This document shows, piece after piece, positions 45,833 to 56,619 of a stretch of 64,000 bases of DNA. Made by a program: the position numbers and the translations under genes. Each line of letters opens with the position of its first letter. Within the stretch, counting starts at the first letter, position 1. This stretch comes from Falcatimonas sp. MSJ-15 (GTDB lineage Bacteria; Bacillota; Clostridia; Lachnospirales; Lachnospiraceae), in NCBI RefSeq assembly GCF_018918265.1, contig NZ_JAHLQC010000010.1:62001-126000 (forward strand). The letters are read 5' to 3'. A model generated the notes under the pieces. The model was not told where the DNA came from, did not search any database, and saw only the letters and a program-made list of their open reading frames with translations.

Positions 45833-48466
45833 CTACATCCTACGTTCCTCATATCTTCTTCTATAATAATCCATCGCTCTATATTCACATACATCTCTCA
45901 TCTGTGTGGCAAATTCAGGCATACCCGCATATTTTCTAAGTTCTTCACTAAGAGCTATGACATATCCTTCTTTTTCTACAAAAAATCCTTCACCAGAAGC
46001 AAGAAGATACTTAACCGGCATTTGTTTTATCTTCGACAGATGTTTTTTATCACTTATCTGCATATATTCTTCTCTTGTAATTGCATCTCCAAAATCTTTC
46101 CAGTTAGTGCCATTATCAAAAAACTTCTTCCATCCTTTAAGAACATCTGCTTCACTAAGTTCCATCTTTATATAGTTTTTATGCACTTTATCCACCTGTT
46201 CTTTTACATTCTTGGTATTCATTGCATCAACATTATCATCATCTATATAGCAAAAACTTGCAAGCACAGGCATCTTGTAGACTTTTGTCATTGCAGTATT
46301 CTCAATATTCTTAATGAATTCTCTTGCAATTCCACCATATATAATCTGCTGATTTTCATTAAGATCACCGTTAGAATTTAGGAATCCAAGATAATCTTTA
46401 AATATATTTTCTTTAGATTTTCCGATGCAATATTCATATACATCACTGTCCATATATGTAAAAAGTTCAACCCTTGTAGGAACTTTCCCTAATATCTCCT
46501 TAACTCTCTCATATTCTTTAACTATTCTCTGTCTTATACTAACCGAACGTTCATCAAGCTTCTTAAAGATATCTATAATTCTAAAATCAAAATCTACAAA
46601 ACAGTCATCAGGATACAGCGACGAATCATTATACATAGAAGCTGTTTTATTAGCATCTGATATATCTGTTTTTTCATTTTTTACACCTCTGGCTTTATCA
46701 TCAATCTCATTAGATGACTTTGCACGCATGAGTAATTTTGGACCTATTCCCGCTTTTTCATAATTGCCAATAAAATCAAGAACATTAAGATATGTCTTAC
46801 CTTTACTAAGTCTTAATCCTCTTCCGAGCTGTTGGAGAAATACAACCGGTGACTCTGTTGGTCTAAGGAACATAACCATATCAAGTGCTGCCACATCAAC
46901 ACCCTCATTAAACATATCAACTGAGAATATAACATTTATCTCAAGATTTTTAAGCTGTCTTATTGCAACATCTCTTTTCTCAGAGAACTCACCATCGCAA
47001 TTACTATATACAGCAACTGCTTTTATTCCTTTTTTGCAGAATTCTCTTGCCATATCTTCAGCATGTTCTCTTGAACAGCAGAATCCTATCGCACGTTTTG
47101 AGCCATATTTCATATAATTCTTATATATAAGTTCATATCTCGTTATTGCATTTTTATATGTATCTGTAAGTTCTTTTTCAGCATATTTTCCTTTTACAAT
47201 ATGTAATTTTGAATAATCTGTATCATCATATATTCCATAGTAGTGAAAAGGCACAAGCATCCCCTTGTTAATAGCATCTCTAAGTGATATCTCGTATGGC
47301 ACATTGTAATCGCAGATCTCATAGATATTCTTACCATCCATTCTCTCCGGTGTTGCTGTAAGCCCAAGCATGAATTCCGGTTCAAAATATTTAATAATAT
47401 TCTGATATCCTTTTGTTACTGAATGATGGAATTCATCTATAATCATGTAATCAAAATATTTTTTTGCAAAAAATTCTTCGCTAAGATATTTTTCATCACC
47501 AAGTGTTCCTACTGATGCAAATATGACAGATTTGTCTGTGTCTTTATTTTTTCCATCAAAAAAACCATAATCGTCTGAATTACGTACATTTCTAAATGAT
47601 TCTGCTGCCTGTTTAAGAATTTCTTCCCTGTGTGCAACGAATAATATTCTCTTATAATTCTTAGAATCAAATGCTGCAAGATATGTCTTACCAATTCCCG
47701 TAGCTGCCTGAATAAGTGCTTTTGATGCCCCTTCCGCTCTGCTCTTTTCAAGTGCATAAAGTGCTTCTATCTGTGCTCCTCTTGGTTCATATAATATTTT
47801 TACATTGTTATCGCTAATATCAAGAGTATCATATTTTGCAAGGTCTTTTGATACTGCAGGTCTATGCCAGTTTTTAGAATAATTATCAAGTTCATCATCA
47901 TCAATTATTATTGAATGATTATTAAAAAGATCCACGAATGTACTATAAAACATCTGATAACTTCTCAAATCAACACTATCCTCAAGCCTGTAATTCCATT
48001 CTATTCCTGATGTTAACGCACTTCTTGATATGTTAGAAGAACCTATGAATACTTCATTTCTGTTCTCATAATGAAAAAAATATGCTTTTGGATGAAATGA
48101 TCTGCTCTTATCATTATAAAAACGCAGATCTATCTTATCTCCAAGCTCATGTTTTATAAGATATAATGCCGATGGCTGTGTAATACCAAGATAATTGCCT
48201 GTAAGAATATTAATCTTAACATCTCTTGATAATGCCTGTTTAAGATCGCTTAATATCATCTTAACACCGGATTCCATAAGAAATGATACAACAATATCTA
48301 TTGATTTGGCATTTCGCATACTCTGTTTTAACTGATAGTATAGATATCTTCCTCTATTCTTATCACCAGTTGTAACATTAGTAATATCCAGTTCTGATAT
48401 CATTCCATCAGTACTGACTGCATCTAATTCCAATTTACCATCTGTATTTTTAATCTCTTCGCCCAT
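45833..48466 (-). CDS. PLD-nuclease/SF2 helicase fusion (DUF3427-type)
   Basis: Protein of about 877 residues combining an N-terminal phospholipase-D-like nuclease with a DEAD/DEAH helicase, a layout found in many defence islands. The PLD active site is FHPKAYFFHYENRNEVFIGS (HxK plus downstream Asn/Ser; single copy, so it likely dimerises). Helicase motifs are LIQAATGIGKTYLAAF (Walker A), MIIDEFHHSV (DEFH box), LGLTATPERMDG and FLQQLGRGLRLSKGK (motif VI). The C-terminal ~250 residues are the DUF3427-like region. I prefer the ATG at 48466 (MGEEIKNTDG), with AGGTGG upstream. It stands alone after a repeat-rich gap. Confidence 0.87.
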   Translation of the reverse strand: MGEEIKNTDGKLELDAVSTDGMISELDITNVTTGDKNRGRYLYYQLKQSMRNAKSIDIVVSFLMESGVKMILSDLKQALSRDVKINILTGNYLGITQPSALYLIKHELGDKIDLRFYNDKSRSFHPKAYFFHYENRNEVFIGSSNISRSALTSGIEWNYRLEDSVDLRSYQMFYSTFVDLFNNHSIIIDDDELDNYSKNWHRPAVSKDLAKYDTLDISDNNVKILYEPRGAQIEALYALEKSRAEGASKALIQAATGIGKTYLAAFDSKNYKRILFVAHREEILKQAAESFRNVRNSDDYGFFDGKNKDTDKSVIFASVGTLGDEKYLSEEFFAKKYFDYMIIDEFHHSVTKGYQNIIKYFEPEFMLGLTATPERMDGKNIYEICDYNVPYEISLRDAINKGMLVPFHYYGIYDDTDYSKLHIVKGKYAEKELTDTYKNAITRYELIYKNYMKYGSKRAIGFCCSREHAEDMAREFCKKGIKAVAVYSNCDGEFSEKRDVAIRQLKNLEINVIFSVDMFNEGVDVAALDMVMFLRPTESPVVFLQQLGRGLRLSKGKTYLNVLDFIGNYEKAGIGPKLLMRAKSSNEIDDKARGVKNEKTDISDANKTASMYNDSSLYPDDCFVDFDFRIIDIFKKLDERSVSIRQRIVKEYERVKEILGKVPTRVELFTYMDSDVYEYCIGKSKENIFKDYLGFLNSNGDLNENQQIIYGGIAREFIKNIENTAMTKVYKMPVLASFCYIDDDNVDAMNTKNVKEQVDKVHKNYIKMELSEADVLKGWKKFFDNGTNWKDFGDAITREEYMQISDKKHLSKIKQMPVKYLLASGEGFFVEKEGYVIALSEELRKYAGMPEFATQMRDVCEYRAMDYYRRRYEERRM

Positions 48467-48689
48467 ATTCATCCACCTGCCATTTAATATCTATATATTC
48501 TGATATATCCATAGTTACTGACTAGTTCAATTTTATTACAACCTCGATTTTTCTTCATTCGATGGTCCGGTGAACTTTATTATCTATAATCTTTAATATC
48601 TGCTTGGATATATCTTATTTTATACGCACTTAATCTATATTTCTATCTTATCATTATGGTATATATAATTCCACTAATATTTATCCCAA

Positions 48690-48870
48690 AATTTCTTTCT
48701 ATATTTTATATTTCATATCACAATCACTTTTTCTATATTTCATATTTCCCATCTTAATCACCTTTTTCTATATTTCATATTTCCCATCTTAATCACTTTT
48801 TTATATATTCCATATTTCCCATCTTAATCACTTTTTCTATATTTTATATCCCCCATCTCCATCACATTTT
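48690..48870. repeat. 34-35-bp tandem repeats upstream of the PLD-helicase
   Basis: AT-rich direct repeats with the core TTTCATATTTCCCATCTTAA start near 48724, 48758, 48793, 48828 and 48862, with a partial earlier copy. They fill most of the gap between the sugar-transport operon and the helicase gene. The remaining part (48467-48689) is AT-rich without a gene. Confidence 0.85.
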
Positions 48871-48874
48871 TCAC

Positions 48875-48925
48875 ACAAAAAACCACCCCACCACCTTTAT
48901 TTTTCAAAAGACGATGGAGTGGTTC
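48875..48925 (-). terminator. Intrinsic terminator of the sugar ABC operon
   Basis: On the minus strand AACCACTCCA pairs with TGGGGTGGTT (one G-U pair) and is followed by TTTTTTG. It ends the operon 60 bp after the second permease gene. Confidence 0.8.
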
Positions 48926-48984
48926 TCTGATTATATTTTTATGGAAAGTTATGTATGTACAGCCATATTTAATAGCATGACATC

Positions 48985-49845
48985 TTATCCTTTAACACTA
49001 CCAATAGCAACACCCTGCACGATGAATTTAGATAAGCAGAGATATACAACTACTACCGGAAGAATTGATATTGCAATTACCATATATACCTGACCCATAT
49101 CGAATTTTAAGTAATCGGCACTTCTGTACATAGCAATCATGATAGGAAGTGTCTTTCTCTTAGCATCTTCAAGAATAAGAGCTGGTACGAAGTAGTTATT
49201 CCATGATGATACGAATGCAAATATCGCCTGAACTGCAACTGCCGGTTTTAATATAGGAAGAACTACATGGTTAAATGTTCTGAATTCACTGCTTCCATCT
49301 ATTCTTGCCGCTTCAATAATCTCTATTGGAAGTGAACTCTCCATGTACTGTTTCATAAAGAAAAATACAACCGGAGCTGCTATTGATGGAACTATAAGTG
49401 GTACAAAAGTATTCATAAGATGCATTGATTTCATTAAGTTAACAAAACCCATACTAGATACCTGTGCCGGAACCATCATTATCATAAGAATAAATGTAAA
49501 AGCTGCATTTTTGAATCTAAAATTATAAGCATGAATTGCGTATGCTGTAAGTGCTGAAAAATATGTTGTAAGCACTGCACATGATGCTGATATTATAAAA
49601 CTGTTTCTAAGTCCGTAGAGAATAGGTATCTCTTTGTTGGCAAATACAGTTTTAATATTAGCAAGAAGTCTTTGTCCTGGTATTACCGAGAATCCCTGCT
49701 GAATCTGTGCATTAGCTCGTGTTGCGTTAATTACAAGAATATAGAATGAAAACAGGCATATAACTGAGAGCAATATAAGTACAAGATAGCTTATGAATCT
49801 TCTTACTCCAAGAACAGCCTTATCGCTTCTTTCTTTTTTGTTCAT
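48985..49845 (-). CDS. Carbohydrate ABC transporter permease (MalG/LacG type)
   Basis: Inner-membrane subunit of a CUT1-type sugar importer, about 286 residues from the ATG at 49845 (MNKKERSDKAVLGVRRF), which has a GGGGG-GAGG site. Six hydrophobic helices are visible. The ABC interaction loop EAARIDGSSEFRTFNHVVLP and the following ILKPAVAVQAIF are diagnostic. The C-terminus KFIVQGVAIGSVKG is the classic MalG-type end. It is the last gene of the binding protein-permease-permease unit; no ATPase is encoded here, so a shared MsmX-type ATPase is likely. Confidence 0.93.
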   Translation of the reverse strand: MNKKERSDKAVLGVRRFISYLVLILLSVICLFSFYILVINATRANAQIQQGFSVIPGQRLLANIKTVFANKEIPILYGLRNSFIISASCAVLTTYFSALTAYAIHAYNFRFKNAAFTFILMIMMVPAQVSSMGFVNLMKSMHLMNTFVPLIVPSIAAPVVFFFMKQYMESSLPIEIIEAARIDGSSEFRTFNHVVLPILKPAVAVQAIFAFVSSWNNYFVPALILEDAKRKTLPIMIAMYRSADYLKFDMGQVYMVIAISILPVVVVYLCLSKFIVQGVAIGSVKG

Positions 49846-49858
49846 AACCTCATCCCCC

Positions 49859-50785
49859 TTATGCCTTTCTCTGCGCTGCCAGTGATTTGTATACTGCAAG
49901 ACTTAGTATGCCTGTTACGATAAACAGGATAACTGAAAGTGCACCGGCCATTCCGTAATTTTTACTATATAAATGCTTATTAAGATACATAATAAGCGTC
50001 ATGCTCGTATTATTAGGTGCTCCACTTCCATCTGTAAGAATCTGTGGAACGTCAAACATCTGTATACCGCCAATCATAGATGTAATTAATACATACATAA
50101 GAATTGGTTTTAAAAGTGGTAATGTAATCTTTGTGAATGTCTGAAAAGGCTTAGCACCATCTACCTGTGCCGCCTCAAAAAGTGCTGTATCTATACCCAT
50201 CATACCAGCCATAAGAAGTATTGTTGTATTACCAAACCACATCATAAAATTCATAAGTGCCACAAGACCTCTTGTTGTCCATACGTTTGATAAAAATCTG
50301 ATTGGCTGTTCAATTATTCCTGCATTCATAAGAATCTGATTAACAGGTCCCTGATCTGAGAATATTGAGTAGAATAACATCGCAAATGCCGATGCCATTA
50401 TTAAGTTTGGTAAGTATATTACTGTCTTAAAAAATCCTGCTGCTTTAAGTCTTAATCTGATATCTGTAAACCATGCTGCAAGTAAAAGTGATACTATTAT
50501 CTGTGGAATGAATCCCATAAGCCACATAATTATTGTATTCTTTGCGTATGCAACCATATCACCGTTAGATATAATCGCTTTATAGTTATCAAGCCCTACG
50601 AATCTTGGTCCAATCTGCTGTAATCCAAGCATATAATTTTCAAAGAAACTGTTGTAAATAGTTGTTACTAATGGAATAAATGAAAAAATCGTATATGTTA
50701 GGAAAAATGGAATAAGGAAAATATAACCCCATTTTGTGTATTTAACACATTTCGATTTTTTCCTGTTACCTGATGTTTTCGTCAT
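49859..50785 (-). CDS. Carbohydrate ABC transporter permease (MalF/LacF type)
   Basis: Partner permease of the CUT1 importer, about 308 residues. The ATG at 50785 (MTKTSGNRKKSKCVKY) is favoured by GAGGTG just upstream. The first helix is YIFLIPFFLTYTIFSFIPLV and the ABC loop is EAAQVDGAKPFQTFTKITLP, followed by LLKPILMYVLITSMIGGIQM. It lies 13 bp before the second permease. A 260-bp gap with two competing hairpins separates it from the binding-protein gene. Confidence 0.93.
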   Translation of the reverse strand: MTKTSGNRKKSKCVKYTKWGYIFLIPFFLTYTIFSFIPLVTTIYNSFFENYMLGLQQIGPRFVGLDNYKAIISNGDMVAYAKNTIIMWLMGFIPQIIVSLLLAAWFTDIRLRLKAAGFFKTVIYLPNLIMASAFAMLFYSIFSDQGPVNQILMNAGIIEQPIRFLSNVWTTRGLVALMNFMMWFGNTTILLMAGMMGIDTALFEAAQVDGAKPFQTFTKITLPLLKPILMYVLITSMIGGIQMFDVPQILTDGSGAPNNTSMTLIMYLNKHLYSKNYGMAGALSVILFIVTGILSLAVYKSLAAQRKA

Positions 50786-50804
50786 TTTCATCACCTCATT
50801 TTAT

Positions 50805-50853
50805 TTTTACAGGATGGGCACATTTTGGTTACCCATCCTGTAAAATGTGCCCC
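50805..50853 (-). promoter_or_regulatory. Two mutually exclusive hairpins before the permease genes
   Basis: A perfect 14-bp stem (TTTTACAGGATGGG at 50805-50818 with 50832-50845) and a perfect 11-bp stem (GGGCACATTTT at 50816-50826 with 50842-50852) share bases, so only one can form. They sit 20 nt upstream of the permease start in the transcript. They may stabilise the upstream binding-protein mRNA or control entry into the permease genes. Confidence 0.6.
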
Positions 50854-51045
50854 TTATAGTGTAGATTCTCTATCTCTGATATTATATATTACCCATTGCC
50901 CCAAACCGGTTACATTTAATATGTCCCCATATATTTTATTACCTTCAAATCCCAGTTATCGATTGCATATCTTTATACCTCAGGTATATAAGTTTTAATA
51001 TAACAATTCTCTAACTGTATAATTTAATCAATATCTGCCAACTTA

Positions 51046-52497
51046 TTATTTATATTTTAAGTTAGGATATTTAACAACTGCTGCTTTGTAGAAGTTCTCA
51101 AGTGCTTCATCCTTAGTTACTGTTCCATTAAAGTAATCTTTGAATGCTGACTGGAATGCTTCATTTAAGCCCTGGTCGTATGGTGTACAGTTGCTCATAT
51201 CAATCTTAGGAGCTGCAGATGAGAATAATGCGATATGGTTCTGTCCACTTAAGAATGCTGAACCATAATCAGGATCGTCTGCAAGTTCTTTCATAGCTGA
51301 CTGACTGTTAGTATAATCTTCTGTATCAAGTGTGATAGTCTTCATTGTATCTTTATCACATGTGAATTTTTCCATAACCTGTTTTACAAGTGTAGGATTA
51401 TCTGTACCTTTTGCTGCACATAACCATGAACCACCCCAGTAGTAAGCCTGTGGTCCTTCACATACTGCCCAGTCACCATAGATACCATTGCCTTCTGTTG
51501 CTGCTTTGTAAGCATCAGGATCTGATGTCTTTGTAAGTCCTTCTGGAAGTGGTGTCTCAAGTGAGTTGCCAAGTAATGTAAAGTTAATTCCCCATGTTGA
51601 ATAGAAGAAACCGAATACTTTACCTGTTGGTCCCTGGTCTGCTGACCATTCTGTTGCCCAAAGAGAAGTCTTATTGTTGTATCCATTATCTGTATATTCT
51701 TTTGTCTGGTCAACCCATTTCATAATATTGTCATCAATTACTATGTTGTCATTCTCATCAACCCAAGGTTTTGTTACGTTATTAGAGAATACTCTGTATG
51801 AATCATCATATCCTGATAACATCTTGTAGCCACCGTCTGACATCTTCTTAGCTACTTCATCGAATTTATCCCAGTCAGATAACTGTTTCTGAACTTCTTC
51901 TGGATCATCTGTTCCAAGTACTTCTTTGGCGATTGAGCGTCTGTAAGCAAATAATCCAGGTGTTGCCTGCCATGATACAGCTTTTAACTTACCGTCTGAA
52001 TCAGTTACGATGTCTTTAGTATACTGATACTGGTCTGACAGTTCATCCTCTGTAAGTCCAATATCATTAATAACATCAAGTGTGTAATCACTGTCAACAT
52101 ATTTAAGAGCATAATCTGCTTCGATTAAGAACATATCAATCTTGTCATCATCTGAAGCTTTATCCTGATCAAGAAGTCCCTGATCAAGTTTCTGCTGATA
52201 AGCATTGTCTTTACTAGGTGTTGATACCCATTCTACTTTGACATCTGATGGAACTTCACTTGCAAAATATGTATCAAAAAGTCCCTTAAATTCGTCATTC
52301 CAGCAATAAATTCTAAATACCTTGCCTTCTTCGTCTTTACTTGTATCATCTTTTTTGTCTTCTTTTGTTGACTGGCTATCTTTACTTTCCTTAGGCTCAT
52401 TGTTCTTGTCATTATCTGCTGTATTACCACCACAACCTGCAAACAATGTTGCTGCCATTGATGTCGCTAAACATACACTTAATAATTTTTTCTTCAT
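51046..52497 (-). CDS. Carbohydrate ABC transporter substrate-binding lipoprotein
   Basis: Lipid-anchored extracellular sugar receptor (483 residues). The signal peptide ends with lipobox LFAGC (Cys about residue 22), followed by a Lys/Asp/Ser linker. The fold has FRIYCWNDEFKGLFDTYF at the start of lobe 1 and many aromatic residues (for example CEGPQAYYWGGSWLCAAKG), as expected for an oligosaccharide binder. An AGGAGG site precedes the ATG. It lies after lacI and before two permeases and near the divergent cellobiose phosphorylase, so cellobiose or cello-oligosaccharides are the likely ligand (inference). Confidence 0.9.
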   Translation of the reverse strand: MKKKLLSVCLATSMAATLFAGCGGNTADNDKNNEPKESKDSQSTKEDKKDDTSKDEEGKVFRIYCWNDEFKGLFDTYFASEVPSDVKVEWVSTPSKDNAYQQKLDQGLLDQDKASDDDKIDMFLIEADYALKYVDSDYTLDVINDIGLTEDELSDQYQYTKDIVTDSDGKLKAVSWQATPGLFAYRRSIAKEVLGTDDPEEVQKQLSDWDKFDEVAKKMSDGGYKMLSGYDDSYRVFSNNVTKPWVDENDNIVIDDNIMKWVDQTKEYTDNGYNNKTSLWATEWSADQGPTGKVFGFFYSTWGINFTLLGNSLETPLPEGLTKTSDPDAYKAATEGNGIYGDWAVCEGPQAYYWGGSWLCAAKGTDNPTLVKQVMEKFTCDKDTMKTITLDTEDYTNSQSAMKELADDPDYGSAFLSGQNHIALFSSAAPKIDMSNCTPYDQGLNEAFQSAFKDYFNGTVTKDEALENFYKAAVVKYPNLKYK

Positions 52498-52581
52498 AGT
52501 TAAGTCCTCCTAAATGATAAGTATAGGTTATTTAGTTTCTTTTATTACAACAGCCTTCCTTTTTGCTGTCAGTAATCTTAG

Positions 52582-53598
52582 TTATAACTCAATTCTTCCT
52601 ACCGTAGCTCCTTCTAGCAACTCACCCTGTACAATAACCTGCTCGATAAGCGTTGTCTTTGGTTTTTCAATAAGTCCTATAAGTTTCTCTGCGGCATATC
52701 TGCCAAGTTTTTTAGTATTCTGTGCTAACGTTGTTATCGCCGGTTCAATCTGTCTTGCCACTCTGATTCCGTCATATCCGGCAACTGATATATCCTGTGG
52801 TATTCGTAATCCTCTTTTCTTAATTGCATTGATTCCACCAAATGCTGCATAGTCATCCGGAAAAATAATGCACGTTGGAGGTTCTTTCAGATCAAGAAGT
52901 TCTCTTGTTCTCTTCGCTGTCATATCAGTATCTCTGTAGCCTGCTTCCTTAACGTACTCATCAGGAATCACAAGTCCAAGTTCCTCTGCTGTCTTGTAAA
53001 AACTTGAAAGTCTGCTGCTTGTTACTGCTGATTCCATTCCATGTATGTATGCTATCTTTCTATGCCCATGATTATATATATATGTCAATAAATCTCTCAT
53101 TCCCTTGATATTGTCCGATACAATTGATATTCTGTTGTTAAACAGATGATCTATTGTAACTACCGGAATGTCACTCTCTACAAGCTCCATTACCTCAGGA
53201 TCAGAAAAATCAATACACGCGATGACCACTCCATCAAATCCCCTAAATCTTGCATGCTCTAGATATGATAACCTGTTGCTTCTGCTTTTGTTACAATTTA
53301 AAAATGTTATGTCATATCCCTTTTTCTCTGCTGTCACCTTGAAGCTCTCTAATACTGCAACGAAATAGTCATGTGTCAGACCACTTCTGGCTTCGTCAAC
53401 GAACAACACCCCAATGCTGTAAGTTCTATTTGTTTTAAGTGCTCTCGCTGAGATGTTTGGGAAATATCCCATCTCCTTTGCCTTTTTCTTGATTTCTTCC
53501 CTTTTCGCTTCGCTTATGTCGTTGTGGTTATTAAGTGCCTTACTTACAGTTGCCACTGATACATTACAAGCTAAAGCTACATCTTTCATTGAAACCAT
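52582..53598 (-). CDS. LacI-family transcriptional regulator
   Basis: Sugar-responsive repressor of 338 residues. The N-terminal HTH and hinge are MVSMKDVALACNVSVATVSK and ALNNHNDISEAKREEIKKKA; the effector domain shows YSIGVLFVDEARSGLTHDYF and DISVAGYDGIRVARQIEPAI. AGGAGG precedes the ATG. It sits between the ABC genes (same strand) and the divergent phosphorylase, with CG-centred candidate operators in the divergent region, so it likely controls both. Confidence 0.93.
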   Translation of the reverse strand: MVSMKDVALACNVSVATVSKALNNHNDISEAKREEIKKKAKEMGYFPNISARALKTNRTYSIGVLFVDEARSGLTHDYFVAVLESFKVTAEKKGYDITFLNCNKSRSNRLSYLEHARFRGFDGVVIACIDFSDPEVMELVESDIPVVTIDHLFNNRISIVSDNIKGMRDLLTYIYNHGHRKIAYIHGMESAVTSSRLSSFYKTAEELGLVIPDEYVKEAGYRDTDMTAKRTRELLDLKEPPTCIIFPDDYAAFGGINAIKKRGLRIPQDISVAGYDGIRVARQIEPAITTLAQNTKKLGRYAAEKLIGLIEKPKTTLIEQVIVQGELLEGATVGRIEL

Positions 53599-54003
53599 TT
53601 ATAATCCTCCTGTGTGTAAAACCTATTATACATTGTATCACATCTCAATTTTTAGAAGAATTATTTTTTACTTAATCGTTTTCGTATCTTTAATATACAA
53701 CACTTTTTATACAAATGCAATAGTTTTTTTGAAAACATTTGTATATTTTTTATATTTTTCCTAGTAATAGTCTATATGTTTTTGTTATTTTTGCCAACCG
53801 TTTGCGCACTTTTAGTATATTCCTGGCTTATTTGCTTTGTTTTTAAGTAATACATTACGAAATCATCTCATATATTATGTTAATTTTTGTTCTTGATTTT
53901 GAGCTGTATTCATTGTATAATCAGCCTGTAACCAATCTTACAATCTAATTAATCCTTTTACTTAATCGTTTACTTGAATATTTTAGTTAAAGGAGAAACA
54001 ATT
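53599..54003. promoter_or_regulatory. Divergent lacI-phosphorylase regulatory region with candidate operators
   Basis: No gene lies here. ACTTAATCGTTTTCGT (53670-53685) and ACTTAATCGTTTACTT (53960-53975) share the core ACTTAATCGTTT, one near lacI and one 28 bp before the phosphorylase start. A third CG-centred site, CCAACCGTTTGCG, is near 53795. CG-centred A/T-flanked half palindromes are typical of LacI-family operators. I could not fix a single clear promoter. Confidence 0.5.
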
Positions 54004-56442
54004 ATGAAATATGGTTATTTTGATGATTCTAACAAAGAATATGTTATTACAACACCAACAACTCCATTACCATGGATAAACTACCTTGGATGTAAGGATT
54101 TCTTCTCACTTATATCCAACACTCAAGGAGGATACTCTTTTTACAAAGATGCCAAACTTCTAAGGCTTACAAGATATCGTTACAACGATGTTCCGGCTGA
54201 CTGTAACGGCAAGTATTTCTACATTAACGATGGTGAATGTGTATGGAATGTCGCATGGCAGCCCGTTAAAACAGATCTTGATTCTTATGAATGTCGTCAT
54301 GGCATTGGCTACAGCCGCTTTACTTCTTCTAAGAATGGACTTAAAGCCGACTGTCTTACTTTTGTTCCTATGAATGATAACTGCGAGATTAACAGTCTTA
54401 CTCTTACTAACACTTCTAATCAGGTTAAGGACTTCTCACTTTTCTCATACGTTGAGTTCTGTCTGTGGAATGCAGATGATGATATGAAGAATTTTCAGCG
54501 TAACTTAAGTATCGGTGAGGTAGAGATTGAAGACGGTGGAAGAACTATCTATCATAAAACAGAGTACAGAGAACGCAGAAACCACTACGCTGTATTCTCA
54601 GTCAACAATTGTGTTGACGGATTTGATACTATAAGAGATGAATTCTTAGGTGCTTACCATGGAAGTGACAATCCGGTTGTTGTTCATAACAGACAGTCTG
54701 CTAATTCTGTTGCAAGTGGATGGGCTCCTATCGGTTCTCATCATCTAAAAATCTCACTAAACCCTGGTGAAAGCAAAAACTTAATATTCGTTCTTGGTTT
54801 TATCGAAAATGATGATGATGACAAATGGGAATCTTATGGTATTATCAACAAGACAAAAGCTCATGAACTGCTTAACCGTTACAGCGAAGAAGAACATGTT
54901 AATGAAGCTTTTAGGGAACTTAATACTTATTGGGATACTCTTCTTGCACGATATAGCGTCAAATCTTCCAATGAACATGTAAACCGTATGGTCAATATAT
55001 GGAATCAGTATCAGTGTATGGTAACTTTCAATATGTCACGTTCTGCTTCTTATTATGAATCAGGTATTGGACGTGGAATGGGATTTCGTGATTCATGTCA
55101 GGATCTTCTTGGCTTCGTTCATCTCATTCCTGACAGAGCAAGAGAGAGAATCATAGATATCGCTTCTACACAATTCGAAGACGGAAGTGCCTATCATCAA
55201 TATCAGCCACTTACCAAAAAAGGTAATTCCGATATCGGAAGTGGTTTTAATGACGATCCTCTATGGCTTATCGCAGGAACTTCTGCTTATGTAAGAGAAA
55301 CCGGCGATATAGGAATTCTTAAAGAGATGGTTCCTTTTGATAATGATGAGAGTAAATCTGTAACACTTATGGAACATTTAAAGAGATCTTTTGATTATAC
55401 TGTTAATCACAAAGGTCCTCACAGACTCCCTCTTATCGGAAGAGCCGACTGGAATGACTGCCTTAATCTAAACTGCTTCTCTAAGCATCCGGGTGAATCT
55501 TTCCAGACTTTCGGACCTAGTGAAGGACCTGTTGCTGAATCTGTATTTATTGCAGGTATGTTTGTAAAATATGGTAAAGAATATGCCGACTTATGCGAGC
55601 TTATGGACGATAATGCAGAAAAAGAACGTGCACTAAGAGAAGTTAATGAGATGTATAATACTATTCTTGATGCCGGATGGGATGGTGAATGGTTCTTAAG
55701 AGCCTATGATGCATACAGCAACAAAGTCGGTTCTAAAGAATGCGAAGAAGGTCAGATATACATTGAGCCTCAGGGCTTCTGTGTTCTTGCCGGTGTTGGT
55801 GTAAAAGAAGGTATAGCCAAAAAGGCTCTTGATTCTGTCAAAGAAAGACTTGATACAAAATATGGTGTCATGATTCTCCAGCCAGCTTATACAAGATATC
55901 ATCTAGAACTTGGCGAAATATCTTCATATCCACCTGGATACAAAGAAAATGCAGGTATCTTCTGCCACAACAACCCTTGGATATCAATCGCAGAGACTGT
56001 TATCGGACGTGGTGACAGAGCTTTTGAAGTATACAAAAAAACTTGTCCATCATATATCGAAGATATAAGTGACATACACAGAACAGAACCTTATGTATAT
56101 TCCCAGATGATAGCCGGAAGAGATGCCAAGTATCATGGCGAAGCTAAGAATAGTTGGCTTACAGGTACTGCAGCCTGGACTTTTGTCAACATCTCTCAAT
56201 ATATTTTAGGCATATATCCAACACACAAAGGACTCAGCGTTAACCCTTGTGTTCCTAAAGATTTTGGTGATTTTGATATAACAAGACTATTCCGTAGTAC
56301 TACTTATAATATACACGTTATTAATAAATCCGGTTCTGAAAAAGGTATTACAAGCATGACTGTTGACGGCAAGGAAGTTGACGGATGTGTAATTCCTTAT
56401 GAACCAGGCAAAGACTGTGTTGAAGTTGTCGTTACAATGTAA
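54004..56442 (+). CDS. cbp: Cellobiose phosphorylase (GH94)
   Basis: Cytoplasmic inverting phosphorylase that splits cellobiose with phosphate into glucose 1-phosphate and glucose. The ATG at 54004 ([18 protein letters not shown]) has AAAGGAG upstream and gives about 812 residues, the length of characterised clostridial and ruminococcal enzymes. The start continues [20 protein letters not shown] and [15 protein letters not shown] [14 protein letters not shown], closely matching that group. The catalytic acid is the Asp in [29 protein letters not shown] and the C-terminal [13 protein letters not shown] are also typical. It is divergent from the LacI gene and partners the sugar ABC transporter. 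Confidence 0.95.
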   Translation: MKYGYFDDSNKEYVITTPTTPLPWINYLGCKDFFSLISNTQGGYSFYKDAKLLRLTRYRYNDVPADCNGKYFYINDGECVWNVAWQPVKTDLDSYECRHGIGYSRFTSSKNGLKADCLTFVPMNDNCEINSLTLTNTSNQVKDFSLFSYVEFCLWNADDDMKNFQRNLSIGEVEIEDGGRTIYHKTEYRERRNHYAVFSVNNCVDGFDTIRDEFLGAYHGSDNPVVVHNRQSANSVASGWAPIGSHHLKISLNPGESKNLIFVLGFIENDDDDKWESYGIINKTKAHELLNRYSEEEHVNEAFRELNTYWDTLLARYSVKSSNEHVNRMVNIWNQYQCMVTFNMSRSASYYESGIGRGMGFRDSCQDLLGFVHLIPDRARERIIDIASTQFEDGSAYHQYQPLTKKGNSDIGSGFNDDPLWLIAGTSAYVRETGDIGILKEMVPFDNDESKSVTLMEHLKRSFDYTVNHKGPHRLPLIGRADWNDCLNLNCFSKHPGESFQTFGPSEGPVAESVFIAGMFVKYGKEYADLCELMDDNAEKERALREVNEMYNTILDAGWDGEWFLRAYDAYSNKVGSKECEEGQIYIEPQGFCVLAGVGVKEGIAKKALDSVKERLDTKYGVMILQPAYTRYHLELGEISSYPPGYKENAGIFCHNNPWISIAETVIGRGDRAFEVYKKTCPSYIEDISDIHRTEPYVYSQMIAGRDAKYHGEAKNSWLTGTAAWTFVNISQYILGIYPTHKGLSVNPCVPKDFGDFDITRLFRSTTYNIHVINKSGSEKGITSMTVDGKEVDGCVIPYEPGKDCVEVVVTM

Positions 56443-56498
56443 AATACTATTAGTAATATTATATTAGTGTAACTTATGTTTTATATAGCTTAAAAACG

Positions 56499-56545
56499 AG
56501 CCCCCTATAATGATTATTATCTATATTCATCATAGGGGGCTTTCA
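56499..56545. terminator. Terminator after cellobiose phosphorylase
   Basis: AGCCCCCTAT pairs perfectly with ATAGGGGGCT across a 23-nt loop and is followed by TTTC. The stem can form on both strands and may also stop flagellin transcripts. A second small hairpin (ATGGAAAC/GTTTCCAT, 56572-56593) lies closer to the flagellin stop. Confidence 0.8.
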
Positions 56546-56619
56546 ATATATAACTTTACATATCTACGTAGATGGAAACTTTTTTGTTTCCATTTACGTA
56601 TAATCTGTATTTAATCTCA

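Noticed and set aside
45821..47117. Long plus-strand open frames opposite the PLD-helicase
   Set aside because: They are antisense shadows with low-complexity composition and no ribosome binding sites, whereas the minus-strand gene has clear helicase motifs.
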